64,000 nt of DNA from Amycolatopsis lexingtonensis (GTDB taxonomy: Bacteria > Actinomycetota > Actinomycetes > Mycobacteriales > Pseudonocardiaceae). Within the stretch, counting starts at the first letter, position 1, and each line of letters starts with the position of its first letter. A program made the translations under genes and the position numbers. The notes beneath the pieces are model-generated. The model worked only from the letters and a program-made list of their open reading frames with translations. It ran no database searches and had not been told where the DNA came from. Positions 16,095 to 24,074 of this stretch are shown one piece after another. The stretch lies in NCBI RefSeq assembly GCF_014873755.1, contig NZ_JADBEG010000001.1:1118501-1182500 (forward strand). Reading direction: 5' to 3'.

Positions 16095-17027
16095 TCACCT
16101 GACGGCGCGGTGGTGGTACTTCGGTGGCGCCTGGAGCGGCTCGAGGACGTGGGCCAGGCCTCGCCGTGGTGTTGCCGGCAACGGCGCGGCGTTGGCCGGC
16201 GCCCAGCCGACGCGCAGCAGCACTTGGGGGACACCGGCGTCGGTGACGAGATCATCGAGGACCTCCCGCGCTTCCGGAGTCACCAGCGGCTCGGTGAGCG
16301 CGCAGGAAGCCAGCCCGAGGGCGGTCGCTCTCAGCAGGACCGCGCTCGTCGCTTCGCCCGCACGCAGGCGCCAGAACGTGTCGTCGCCCGGGGTGCTCAG
16401 GACAAGCAGCACGGTCCCCTCGTTGTCCGGTGCGATGGCGGACGGTGCCGCCCGCCGGTGCAGCACCGCGGCGCCTGCCGGACTCCGGACGGGGGACGGA
16501 CGCCCGGCATCGGGCGGGAACTCGCCGGCGATCGCCGCGGTGACCAGCCGGCTGGCGGAACGGTCCAGCACCCGCACCAGGACGCCTTCGCGAGCCGCTT
16601 CCCCGCTCAACGCGGCGAGGTACTCGCGCGGTACCGGCCAGCTCCCGTGCGGTCGCCGGTCCGAGCGGCGGTGGGGGATCGCGGCCGCCAGCACGACGTC
16701 CCGCTCGGACGGCTCGGCCCAGTGCGGGGTCACCACGGCGAGATGGCCGGGATCGGCGGCATCGGGTAACCGATCGACGGTCGTGGCCCAGCCGAGCGCA
16801 CCGAACCCGACCCGCAGGTGGTGCAGGGCCGCGCCGCAGCCGAGCACCAGGTCCCGCCGGTCCCGTTCGCTCTCCGGCGGCCGGGGTTCCGGATCCGCGA
16901 AGAGGTGAAAGGTGCTGTACCCGATGCGCCACTGCCAAGGCTGCGCGTTGTGCGCCGACGGGGCGCGGACGGCCATGGCGACCGCGGTCCGCACGGTGGC
17001 GGCGTCCGGAATCCGGTGGTCCGGCAT
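16095..17027 (-). CDS. Acg-like nitroreductase-family protein
   Basis: A 310-aa protein with the Acg-family opening VRTAVAMAVRAPSAHNAQPW followed by QWRI, an internal IPHRRSDRRPHG segment and a C-terminal nitroreductase half (GEATSAVLLRATALGLASCA; VPQVLLRVGWAP). Mycobacterial Acg (Rv2032) is a flavin-sequestering nitroreductase homologue under DosR control. ATG 17027 follows GGGAGG with 6-nt spacing. Two DosR-like boxes in tandem (17098-17127) lie 70 nt upstream. Likely function is FMN binding or redox buffering in dormancy; no substrate is known. Confidence 0.83.
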   Translation of the reverse strand: MPDHRIPDAATVRTAVAMAVRAPSAHNAQPWQWRIGYSTFHLFADPEPRPPESERDRRDLVLGCGAALHHLRVGFGALGWATTVDRLPDAADPGHLAVVTPHWAEPSERDVVLAAAIPHRRSDRRPHGSWPVPREYLAALSGEAAREGVLVRVLDRSASRLVTAAIAGEFPPDAGRPSPVRSPAGAAVLHRRAAPSAIAPDNEGTVLLVLSTPGDDTFWRLRAGEATSAVLLRATALGLASCALTEPLVTPEAREVLDDLVTDAGVPQVLLRVGWAPANAAPLPATPRRGLAHVLEPLQAPPKYHHRAVR

Positions 17028-17097
17028 CAGTGGCCTCCCGCTCTCGGCCCCCTGCTGCTTCAGTCGACCGCGCTCGGCGGCGGAGCGGGAGGGGCTT

Positions 17098-17127
17098 GGG
17101 ACCTTCGGTCCCGGGACTTCCGGACCC
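17098..17127 (-). promoter_or_regulatory. Tandem DosR/DevR-like boxes
   Basis: GGGACCTTCGGTCCC (17098-17112, fully palindromic apart from the centre) is immediately followed by GGGACTTCCGGACCC (17113-17127). They are positioned 71 nt upstream of the Acg-like gene. Paired boxes are also typical of mycobacterial acg/hspX promoters. Confidence 0.75.
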
Positions 17128-17265
17128 GGCTCAGGACGAGGACGCGTTCGCGGTGGGCGAACCTGCGCAGCAGGGCTGATCGCGAGATCCTGTGGGGCCC
17201 GCACGCGCACTGGCAAATGCTCGTCCCGGAGCCGGCCGAGCGCGGCGAGGTCGCTCTCCACCCCC

Positions 17266-18657
17266 TCACGACGCGCTGCCGGAATGTGGACTGCGGCCGT
17301 CGGGGCCTTCCTTTCCTTCGCCCGGGCCGGACTCGGCCAGTGCGGGTGCCGGGGTCCTCGGCCCACGGCCGAGACGGGTGGTGAACCAGTCGCGGGCGAG
17401 GTACGCGACCTGGTCGAGCGCACCGGGTTCTTCGAACAGGTGCGTGGCACCGGGGACGACGGCCAGGCACGTCTCCCCGGGCATAGCGGCGCGTGCGCGC
17501 CGGTTGAGGCGCAGGACGACGTCGTCGGCTCCCCCGACGATCAACAGGGTCGGGGCGCGCACCCGGTGCAGGGCCGCACCGGCGAGGTCGGGACGCCCGC
17601 CACGCGACACGATCGCGCGGACGTCGACGTCCGCTCCGGCCGCGGCGACCAGCGCGGCCGCGGCGCCGGTGCTCGCGCCGAAGTACCCGACGGGCAGTCC
17701 GGTGGTTCCCGGCTGGGTGCGCAGCCAGTTCGTCGCCTCGGCAAGCCGCCCGGCGAGCAACGGGATGTCGAAGACCTTCGTGCGGTCTGCTTCTTCGGCG
17801 GGCGCGAGCAGGTCGAACAGCAGCGTGCCCAGGCCGGCCCGGTTCAGCACCGCGGCGACGTGGCGGTTGCGCGGGCTGTGCCGGCTGCTTCCGCTGCCGT
17901 GGGCGAAGACGACGAGGCCGGTGGGGCCGCCGGGGAGGGTGAGGTGGCCGGGCAGGACGGCCCCGGCCGACCGCAGTGCGACCTCGTCGTCCCGCAGGAG
18001 CGGCGCCGGTGGTGGCCGCCGGTCCTCGGCGGCTCGCCGGAGGAGGTCGCCGACCTCTGCGTCGGAGGTCGGCCGGAAGTCCCGGTACCACTGGCCGACG
18101 GCGCGGAAGTCCGCCGGTGTCCGCAGGCAGACGACGTCGTCCGCGCTCGCGCGGAGGTCTGCGGCGGCGTCCCGCGTGGCCACCGGCACGGCGAGGACCA
18201 CGCGCGCCGCGCCCTGTGCCTTGGCGACGCGGCACGCCGCGCGGGCCGTCGCCCCGGTGGCCACTCCGTCGTCCACGACGATCACGGTCCGGTCGGCCAG
18301 CGGGATCCGCTCGCGTCCGGACCGGAGCCGGGAGACCCGGCGTCGCAGTTCGGCTCCTTCGGTCTCGGTCACGGCCGCGATCTGGTCCGTGGTCAGTCCG
18401 GTGCGGCGGACCATGTTCTCGTCGATGACGCGGACCTCGTCTTCGCCGAGGGCGCCGAAGGCGAGCTCTGGCCGCCAGGGCAGCCCGAGCTTGCGCACCA
18501 CGATGACGTCGAGCGGTGCGCGCAGGGCCCGCGCCACGGCGAACGCCACCGGCACGCCGCCCCGGGGCAGCCCGGTGACCACCGGGTTCTCGTCCCGGAA
18601 CCGGGTCAGCCGCTCAGCGAGGCGATGGCCGGCGGCGGCGCGATCGGCGAACCGCAT
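17266..18657 (-). CDS. Phosphoribosyltransferase-dienelactone hydrolase fusion
   Basis: A 463-aa two-domain protein. Residues about 1-215: phosphoribosyltransferase with VVTGLPRGGVPVAFAVA and the PRPP motif VIVVDDGVATGATARAA. Residues about 245-450: alpha/beta hydrolase of dienelactone-hydrolase type with VVFAHGSGSSRHSPRNRHVA, the nucleophile serine in GYFGASTGAAAAL, and an ADDVV...PGATHLFEEPG acid/histidine end. The same fusion occurs in mycobacterial Rv0571c, a DosR-regulon member of unknown reaction. ATG 18657 follows GGGAGGTG. Two DosR-like boxes lie in the divergent gap with the CBS gene. Confidence 0.87.
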   Translation of the reverse strand: MRFADRAAAGHRLAERLTRFRDENPVVTGLPRGGVPVAFAVARALRAPLDVIVVRKLGLPWRPELAFGALGEDEVRVIDENMVRRTGLTTDQIAAVTETEGAELRRRVSRLRSGRERIPLADRTVIVVDDGVATGATARAACRVAKAQGAARVVLAVPVATRDAAADLRASADDVVCLRTPADFRAVGQWYRDFRPTSDAEVGDLLRRAAEDRRPPPAPLLRDDEVALRSAGAVLPGHLTLPGGPTGLVVFAHGSGSSRHSPRNRHVAAVLNRAGLGTLLFDLLAPAEEADRTKVFDIPLLAGRLAEATNWLRTQPGTTGLPVGYFGASTGAAAALVAAAGADVDVRAIVSRGGRPDLAGAALHRVRAPTLLIVGGADDVVLRLNRRARAAMPGETCLAVVPGATHLFEEPGALDQVAYLARDWFTTRLGRGPRTPAPALAESGPGEGKEGPDGRSPHSGSAS

Positions 18658-18737
18658 GAACACCTCCCGGAACGGGCAGACCGTCGAGGGTGCTCCGGAG
18701 CCCTCGCGGTGACCAGGGCACACCGTCCTCGGTCGAG

Positions 18738-18794
18738 AGGACTTTCGGTTCCCCGCGCGGTCCGGCCTGCCCGGGAACTGCGGACCAAAGGCCG
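18738..18794. promoter_or_regulatory. Two DosR/DevR-like boxes in divergent promoter region
   Basis: AGGACTTTCGGTTCCC (18738-18753) and CGGACCAAAGGCC (18781-18793) lie between the divergent fusion gene (start 18657) and CBS gene (start 18876), each about 80 nt from one of the two starts. Confidence 0.65.
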
Positions 18795-18875
18795 TTCACC
18801 CGGTGACCGACGCCCGCGTCGATGCCGGTCCCGCACTCCTAGCGTGGGAGACGGAACCACAGGTGGAGGTGGGGT

Positions 18876-19478
18876 ATGCCAGGACTGCTCGTCTCGGACT
18901 TGATGAACTGGCCGGTCATCTCAGCCGACCCGGTCACCCCGGCGGGGGAGCTGGCCACCCTGCTCCGGCGGTACCGCCTCGCCGCGGTTCCGGTGGCCGA
19001 CACCCGAGCGCGTCCGGTCGGCGTGGTTGCCGCGTCCGACCTCCCCGTGCGGTCCCGGCGCCGCCGGGGCGGAAAACGCGGTCCTGTCGCCCGAGAACTC
19101 ATGGCGCGGCCGGTCCCCACGGTCAACCCGGACGAACCCGTCGCAGGCGCGGCGCGCCGGCTCCTCGAAGGGCGACTGCCCCGCCTGTACGTCGTGGACG
19201 GGGCCGGGCGGCTGATCGGTGTTCTCGCCCGCTCGGACGTGCTGCGCGCAATCGTCCGCCCGGATGCCGAAATCAAGGCGATGGTGGAACGGGAGACCGG
19301 TGCGCAGCCGGCGCCGGTCGGCCTGGGCGCGGTGAGCGTGCGCGTCGACGACGGCGTGGTGACGCTCGAGGGCACGGCCGCCCGGGCCGTTGATGTCGAA
19401 CGCGCAGGCCGGCTGGCCGAAGCCGTGCCGGGCGTCGTCGCCGTGCGGAACCGGGTGCGCCGCGCCGTGGCCCCGTGA
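18876..19478 (+). CDS. CBS-pair protein with C-terminal BON domain
   Basis: A 200-aa protein. Two CBS motifs (residues about 1-60: LVSDLMNWPVISADPVTPAG; about 70-130: ARELMARPVPTVNPDEPVAG) are followed by a BON domain (SVRVDDGVVTLEGTAARAVD...VPGVVAVRNRV). CBS pairs bind adenosyl nucleotides; hypoxic response protein Hrp1 of Mycobacterium is a DosR-controlled CBS protein. ATG 18876 has GGAGGTGGGGT just upstream. A paralogue with the same architecture is at 58593-59204. Confidence 0.87.
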   Translation: MPGLLVSDLMNWPVISADPVTPAGELATLLRRYRLAAVPVADTRARPVGVVAASDLPVRSRRRRGGKRGPVARELMARPVPTVNPDEPVAGAARRLLEGRLPRLYVVDGAGRLIGVLARSDVLRAIVRPDAEIKAMVERETGAQPAPVGLGAVSVRVDDGVVTLEGTAARAVDVERAGRLAEAVPGVVAVRNRVRRAVAP

Positions 19479-19540
19479 CGCGGCCACGGTCCAGAACACA
19501 CGGATCCCGCCCGGGACCACCTTCTCCGGACGGGAGGACC

Positions 19541-20383
19541 ATGACCGATCGCACGAAGACCCGGATGCGCTGGCAGACGACGCTGGTGGCCGGGCGCCCG
19601 GCGCACTACGGAGTGGGCGGGGAGGGACCGCCGGTGCTGTTCCTGCACGGCTGGGGCATCGCCGACCGCGCCTTCGGTAAGGCCCTCGAGACGCTCACCG
19701 CGGCCGGACTGCGGGTGTACGCACCGGCTCTGCCCGGTTTCGGAGGCACTGCGGAGCTGCCTCGTGCCGAGCACGACTTGGCCGGTTACGCCCGCTGGGT
19801 CGCGGCGTTCCTGGAGCGGCTGGAGCAGACCGAGCCGGTAACCCTGGTCGGGTACTCCTTCGGCGGCGGGGTCGCCATCCGCACCGCCCATGACACGCCG
19901 GAACTGGTGCAGCGGCTGATCCTGGTCAACTCGATCGGCGGGTCGGCCTGGACCGACGGCCGGGGCGTGCTGAAGGCGCTGGCCGAGCGGCCGCTGTGGG
20001 ACTGGGGGCTGCACCTGCAGGCCGATCTCCTGCCGACCCGGCAGGCGAGCCGCGTGCTGCCGGTGGTGCTGCGCGACCTCGTTCCGAACCTCGCGCGCAA
20101 CCCGGGGGCCATCCGGCGGGTCGCGCACCTGGCCCGCTCCGCCGACCTGACGCCGGAGCTGGCCGAGCTGAAGCGGCGCCGGCTGCCGGTGGTCGTGGTG
20201 TGGAGCAAGCAGGACAACGTGATTCCCGAGGTGACGCTGTTGTCGTTGCGCGCCGGACTGGGTGACCCGGAGACGGTGACGGTGCCTGGCGGGCACACCT
20301 GGCTGCTGGCCGAGCCCGAGCGGTTCGGCGAGGTCATCACCAACATCCTCGCGCTGACCGAGGAACCGCCGGACGTGGCCTGA
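19541..20383 (+). CDS. Alpha/beta hydrolase
   Basis: A 280-aa hydrolase: oxyanion region LFLHGWGIADRAF, nucleophile elbow VGYSFGGGVA, acid region VVVVWSKQDNVIPE and catalytic histidine VTVPGGHTWLL. The helical lid around residues 140-200 is basic and tryptophan-rich. It follows the CBS gene by about 60 nt with its own GGGAGG site, so co-transcription is likely. The substrate is unpredictable within this family. Confidence 0.85.
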   Translation: MTDRTKTRMRWQTTLVAGRPAHYGVGGEGPPVLFLHGWGIADRAFGKALETLTAAGLRVYAPALPGFGGTAELPRAEHDLAGYARWVAAFLERLEQTEPVTLVGYSFGGGVAIRTAHDTPELVQRLILVNSIGGSAWTDGRGVLKALAERPLWDWGLHLQADLLPTRQASRVLPVVLRDLVPNLARNPGAIRRVAHLARSADLTPELAELKRRRLPVVVVWSKQDNVIPEVTLLSLRAGLGDPETVTVPGGHTWLLAEPERFGEVITNILALTEEPPDVA

Positions 20384-20398
20384 GCGAGCGCCGCGGGA

Positions 20399-20430
20399 GG
20401 CCGTTGGTCCCGCGGATCGGGGTCTTCCGG
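20399..20430 (+). promoter_or_regulatory. DosR/DevR-like boxes upstream of Hsp20
   Basis: GGCCGTTGGTCCC (20399-20411; GGGACCAACGGCC on the other strand) and GGGGTCTTCCGGCC (20417-20430) form a closely spaced pair about 70-90 nt before the hsp20 start, as expected for an acr/hspX-type promoter. Confidence 0.6.
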
Positions 20431-20497
20431 CCGCGTCGGCGTGGCGCCCTCGGGTGTTGCCTGGAATCGGGGATGGAGTGCAGGAAAGGAGGGCTCG

Positions 20498-20899
20498 ATG
20501 ACATCATTGCTTCCGCGGACGATGTTCCCGGGGCTCACGGAGTGGTTCGACGAGGCGTGGCCGTTCGGCGAGCACAATCCGGTCCGGATCGAGGAGGCGG
20601 CCGAAGAGGGAAAGTACGTCCTGCGTGCCGAACTCCCCGGCTTCGACCCGGAGAAGGGCGTGCACGTCGCCACGGAGAACGGCTTGCTGACGATCTCGGC
20701 GCAGCGGGAGGCCCGCACTGAGGCGAAGGGACGCAGCGAATTCCGCTACGGGTCCTTCTCCCGGACGGTGCGGCTGCCCAAGGGTGCCGAGGCCGCGAAG
20801 ATCGCCGCGACCTACCACAACGGGATCCTCGAGGTGACGGTCCCGGTGGCCAAGACCGAAGCGGCCGGGCAGGTCGAAATCCCGATCACCAAGGACTGA
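20498..20899 (+). CDS. Hsp20/alpha-crystallin small heat-shock protein
   Basis: A 133-aa protein with a short N-terminal arm (LLPRTMFPGLTEWFDEAWPF) and the alpha-crystallin domain: YVLRAELPGFDPEKGV, FRYGSFSRTVRLPKGA, and the terminal strand NGILEVTVPVAK. A final I-x-I-type tail (VEIPITKD) would dock in oligomers. The start ATG 20498 has AAAGGAGG at ideal spacing. Orthologues such as HspX are among the strongest DosR-regulon members; the box pair upstream and neighbouring acg/CBS genes support the same control here. Confidence 0.93.
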   Translation: MTSLLPRTMFPGLTEWFDEAWPFGEHNPVRIEEAAEEGKYVLRAELPGFDPEKGVHVATENGLLTISAQREARTEAKGRSEFRYGSFSRTVRLPKGAEAAKIAATYHNGILEVTVPVAKTEAAGQVEIPITKD

Positions 20900-20909
20900 C
20901 CGCCGGAAC

Positions 20910-20942
20910 GCGGGCGGTGCGGCGGACGGCCGTGCCGCCCGC
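20910..20942. terminator. Hairpin between convergent hsp20 and sortase genes
   Basis: GCGGGCGGTGCGGC (20910-20923) pairs with GCCGTGCCGCCCGC (20929-20942), with two mismatched positions and a 5-nt loop. It serves both converging genes. Confidence 0.65.
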
Positions 20943-20976
20943 CTTCGTCGTGCCCGGACTCCGGGGTGCCGACCGG

Positions 20977-21612
20977 TCAGGGTGCCAGCTTCGCGTACAC
21001 GATGATGTTGTCCCGGTAGCTGTGGACCGAGCGGTCGAAGCTGCCGCCACAGGTGATCAGCCGCAGCTGGGGATCCGGGGTGTCGCCGTAGACCGCGTCG
21101 GACGGAAACTCGTCCTTGTCGATCTGCTGCGTCCGCGCGACGACGAAGGTGAGGGTGGTTCCGTCCTTGCGCGTCACCAGGACCCGGTCGCCCGGAGCGA
21201 CTTCCCGCAGGCGGTAGAAGATCCCCTTCTGCCGGTTGCCGTCGACGTGGCCGACGAGCACCGCCGGGCCGGCTTCGCCCGGAGTGGGGCCGAGGGAGTA
21301 CCAGCCGGCCTGCATCGGCTTGCTCACCGGCGGTACCTCGAGGGTGCCGTCCGGGTTGAGGCCCAGCGCCACGAGGCTCGACTTCGCCCCGATCTTGGGC
21401 ACCTCCACCGATGTGGGATCCGAGCGCGGCAGTTCCGCTGCGGCGGAGGACTGTTCGATACTGCTCGACGACGGCGCCGTGGGGGCGGCGGTTCCCGGCT
21501 CCCGGTTCCGGCCGGCGGTCAGCACCAGGGTCAGTGCGGCCAGCGCGGCGAGGACCACGGTCGCCAGGAGCAGTGCTCCGCGGCGACCGTGGAGCCGGGA
21601 CGCACCGGTCAT
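20977..21612 (-). CDS. Class F-type sortase (LPXTG-transpeptidase family)
   Basis: A 211-aa protein with an N-terminal membrane anchor (residues about 12-33), a Ser/Pro linker, and a sortase beta-barrel: the catalytic His in AVLVGHVDG, Cys in LRLITCGG and Arg in HSYRDNIIVYA. It starts by ATGA overlap with the preceding secreted-protein gene. Actinomycete class E/F sortases often lack a neighbouring LPXTG substrate; the partner protein here has no LPXTG motif, so the true substrate may be elsewhere or the enzyme may have another role. Confidence 0.87.
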   Translation of the reverse strand: MTGASRLHGRRGALLLATVVLAALAALTLVLTAGRNREPGTAAPTAPSSSSIEQSSAAAELPRSDPTSVEVPKIGAKSSLVALGLNPDGTLEVPPVSKPMQAGWYSLGPTPGEAGPAVLVGHVDGNRQKGIFYRLREVAPGDRVLVTRKDGTTLTFVVARTQQIDKDEFPSDAVYGDTPDPQLRLITCGGSFDRSVHSYRDNIIVYAKLAP

Positions 21613-21935
21613 GCGTTCGGGCCGTCGGGCGCGGTCCCGCCGCCCCCGGTTTCCACGCCGCCCTTGGGGACCGGCGGGGTGGTGGGCTTTGCGGTGGTCT
21701 TCGGCGTGGAAGTCACCGTCTTGGTGGGCCCGGTGGAGGTGGGCCCGGTGGAGGTGGTCCCGGTCGTGGTGCCCGTGGTGGCGGTGGTGGGGGTCGACGT
21801 CGGCTGCTGCGCGATCCGGGCGACACCGGAGTGCGGCGCTTCGACGGCCGAAACCGGGCCGGCGGAAACCAGGAAACCGCCGAGCGCGAGACCGGCGGCG
21901 GTGACCACGACCAAATTCGATGAAGATTTCTTCAT
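21609..21935 (-). CDS. Secreted Thr/Pro-rich low-complexity protein
   Basis: A 108-aa product with a signal peptide (MKKSSSNLVVVTAAGLALGG...VSAVEA) and then a disordered Thr/Gly/Pro tract (TGTTTGTTSTGPTSTGPTKT) ending KGGVETGGGGTAPDGPNA. No LPXTG or transmembrane anchor follows. Such linkers are often O-glycosylated. It is coupled to the sortase gene, so it is probably a companion surface or secreted protein, but the linkage mode cannot be predicted. Confidence 0.75.
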   Translation of the reverse strand: MKKSSSNLVVVTAAGLALGGFLVSAGPVSAVEAPHSGVARIAQQPTSTPTTATTGTTTGTTSTGPTSTGPTKTVTSTPKTTAKPTTPPVPKGGVETGGGGTAPDGPNA

Positions 21936-22216
21936 GAGCGAGTTCCTTCCGATTGCGTATTCCCGGCGGATCGAGGATCATTCCGCCTTGGACGGACGGG
22001 ACTTCGACCGCTACCGCGGCGAATGTGCTCGGCAACCTCCCTCCTTCGCGAGCTTCCGGCCGATCGGCGTCCGCGGAAAGAGGAGAAAGTCCTCTCCCGG
22101 CTCCGGTGCCGGCCGGGCGGCGGAGACAGCTCCGGAAATCAGAGGATTTCCCGGGTTCCGTGCGCAATTCCGACGGTCGCGGGCTCGATTGCCGGGTTCG
22201 TGTCAGGAGGTGGAAG

Positions 22217-22756
22217 ATGGAAGCCGACGAAGCCGGTCCCGCCTGGTCGCGTCCGTCCGGCGCGCAGCGAACCCTGCGCCTCACCGACGGACGACAGGTC
22301 TCGGTCGGCCTGCTCACCCCGGCCGATGCCCCCGAGCTGGGGTCGGCGATCGAGCACGCCGACCCGGAGACGTTGTACCGCCGCTTCTGCGGGTCACCGC
22401 CCCGCGTGACCCCGAAGCTGCTTCGGCGTCTGACCGAGCTGGACTACGAACGTCGCTATGCCCTCGTCGCCCGCGCTCCGGACGGGCGGGGGATCGCTGT
22501 CGCGCGCTACGAAGCCACGGGCGAACCGGGAGTGGCGGAGGTCGCCGTCGCCGTCGACCCCGCCTGGCGGCGTGCCGGCCTGGCCACCGCGCTCGTCCGG
22601 ATGCTCGCCGAGGCCGCGGTGGCGCACGGCTTCACACGGTTCACCGCCACCTATCTCGCCGACAACATCCCGGTCGAGGAACTGCTGGACGAAGCCGGCG
22701 GCAAGCCGGTGATCGCGCACGGCATCGCGGAAGCCGTCGTCGCACTGGATCCGTGA
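22217..22756 (+). CDS. GNAT-family N-acetyltransferase
   Basis: A 179-aa acetyltransferase from ATG 22217 with AGGAGG 6 nt upstream. The GNAT core reads ETLYRRFCGSPPRVTPKLLR, then VAEVAVAVDPAWRRAGLATA with the acetyl-CoA P-loop (R-R-A-G-L-A-T), and FTRFTATYLADNIPVEELL. The arrangement resembles Pat-type lysine acetyltransferase domains that act on acyl-CoA synthetases or stress proteins. It stands alone between the sortase locus and a small membrane protein. Confidence 0.82.
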   Translation: MEADEAGPAWSRPSGAQRTLRLTDGRQVSVGLLTPADAPELGSAIEHADPETLYRRFCGSPPRVTPKLLRRLTELDYERRYALVARAPDGRGIAVARYEATGEPGVAEVAVAVDPAWRRAGLATALVRMLAEAAVAHGFTRFTATYLADNIPVEELLDEAGGKPVIAHGIAEAVVALDP

Positions 22757-22782
22757 GCGGCGCCGGGTTCTCCCCGCTGATC

Positions 22783-22797
22783 GTTGACTTTCGGCCC
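22783..22797 (+). promoter_or_regulatory. DosR/DevR-like box
   Basis: GTTGACTTTCGGCCC lies 95 nt upstream of the small membrane protein at 22892. It matches the core but has a T in the GGG triplet, so it is weaker than the paired sites. Confidence 0.4.
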
Positions 22798-22891
22798 TCC
22801 AACCGCCTGTCCCGGGCTGTCACCATCGGGACCGGGCGTATTCGACCGCGCAGGGTGCACGGAGAACCGCGGAATCGCAGGGAGTCGAGCC

Positions 22892-23356
22892 ATGGTGATC
22901 GGACTGGTGATCGGGATCGTGGTGCTGGTTCTGCTCGTCGGCCGGGTCGTGCACCGACGGCGTGCCCAGGACTCGGGGCCCGGCGTCCCACCCCTCGCCG
23001 ACGCGCACGCCGTCGACCAGGAGCGGGCGCTGACCGCGCGGCTGCTCTCCGGGCAGCTGGCCCAGGACGGTTACCGCGACGCGATGGCCCGCCTGGCCGC
23101 GGGCGACAGAGACCGCGCCGGCGACGACGATGTGGCCCTGCTGCTCTGGCGGGCCCGGCTCGGGCCCGCCGGTGACGACGGCGCTCGAGATTTGCTCGAC
23201 CGGCTCGGGGCGACGCTTCCCGGTGTGCTTCCCGGTGTCCTCTGCACCGCCGCGGTGCTGGCGTCGACCGGGGCCGGCACGGACGAGCTGATGCGGACGC
23301 TGCACCTGAGCCGGGTCCAGGCGAGGACGGTCATCGACGCGGTGACCGTTCCTTGA
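22892..23356 (+). CDS. Small membrane protein with SHOCT-like segment
   Basis: A 154-aa protein with a single N-terminal transmembrane helix (VIGLVIGIVVLVLLVGRVV) followed by a basic stop-transfer (HRRRAQ) and a soluble part. Residues near 50-75 (ERALTARLLSGQLAQDGYRD) recall a SHOCT-type short helical motif; the C-terminus has a helix-turn-helix-like LMRTLHLSRVQARTVIDAV. Function unknown. It converges on the V/A-ATPase operon. Confidence 0.6.
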   Translation: MVIGLVIGIVVLVLLVGRVVHRRRAQDSGPGVPPLADAHAVDQERALTARLLSGQLAQDGYRDAMARLAAGDRDRAGDDDVALLLWRARLGPAGDDGARDLLDRLGATLPGVLPGVLCTAAVLASTGAGTDELMRTLHLSRVQARTVIDAVTVP

Positions 23357-23442
23357 CCCAGCGGCAGAAGTCGCCTGGCGTCAGGACTTCGTTCCGTGGA
23401 AGGGGAGAGCGGTATCCGGGCGGCGCGGACACGGCCGGATGA

Positions 23443-24072
23443 TCACGACGGGTTCCCTTCGCCGGGCCGCGCGACCGCGGCGGCCCACCGGCGTTGCACC
23501 CCGTCCGCCCGTTCCGACTCTTCGAGGTCCAGTTCCACGCGCCGCAGCTCGTCTTCCAGCCGGGGAATCCAGTGGCGGCGCAGGGCCCGGGCCCGGATCC
23601 GGGTGGTGGCGATCTCCCGTTCGACGACGTTCAGCGCGGCGAGGTTCGCCGCGTGCCGTACCGCGGCGAGTACGGCTTCGCGGTGCGTGGTCCGCGCGTG
23701 CAGCAGCGCGGAACTGCCGAGGATTTCCGCCGGGCCTGGTTCGGGCAGTTCGCAGCGCACGTCGCCGGGGTAACGGACGCCCATCACGCTCGTCCAGGTC
23801 AGCGTGACGTCCGCGGACTCCCGGCCGGTCGCCTGGGCGAGCGCGTGGCGGCCACCGAGGAGCGAGGCCCGCAGCAGCCAGGTACGGGCTTCCTCCCACG
23901 CGGTGGCCCAGTCGTGTTCGCTGTCCCGGGCGAGCAGGCGGAGGCGGTCCTGCTCGCCGTGGAGGATGCGCAGTTTCCGTTCGAGCAGGCCGACGCCGCG
24001 GCCGGCGACGGCGAGGCGGTCGCGCAACCAGAGGCGGCCGGCGCGGCCGGGAGGGATCCGCAGCTTCGCCAT
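23443..24072 (-). CDS. atpD: V/A-type ATPase subunit D (central stalk)
   Basis: A 209-aa coiled-coil protein, last gene of the ATPase operon. The N-terminus LRIPPGRAGRLWLRDRLAVA with L-x-x-K-L is the usual subunit D start (PTR-x-x-L...L-x-x-KR). A long amphipathic C-terminal helix (NLAALNVVEREIATTRIRAR followed by RRHWIPRLEDELRRVE) forms the rotor stalk. It transmits rotation between the AB head and the c-ring. It follows subunit B by 2 nt. Confidence 0.87.
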   Translation of the reverse strand: MAKLRIPPGRAGRLWLRDRLAVAGRGVGLLERKLRILHGEQDRLRLLARDSEHDWATAWEEARTWLLRASLLGGRHALAQATGRESADVTLTWTSVMGVRYPGDVRCELPEPGPAEILGSSALLHARTTHREAVLAAVRHAANLAALNVVEREIATTRIRARALRRHWIPRLEDELRRVELDLEESERADGVQRRWAAAVARPGEGNPS

Positions 24073-24074
24073 CG

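Noticed and set aside
14819..16255. 478-codon minus-strand frame spanning the NUDIX remnant and phosphoribosyltransferase
   Set aside because: Arg/Pro/His-rich shadow frame; the true minus-strand gene is in another frame with a PRPP motif and ribosome binding site.
23378..23390. GGACTTCGTTCC, a DosR-like match
   Set aside because: It lies between two convergent gene ends with no promoter to serve, and illustrates the chance background of such short motifs in GC-rich DNA.
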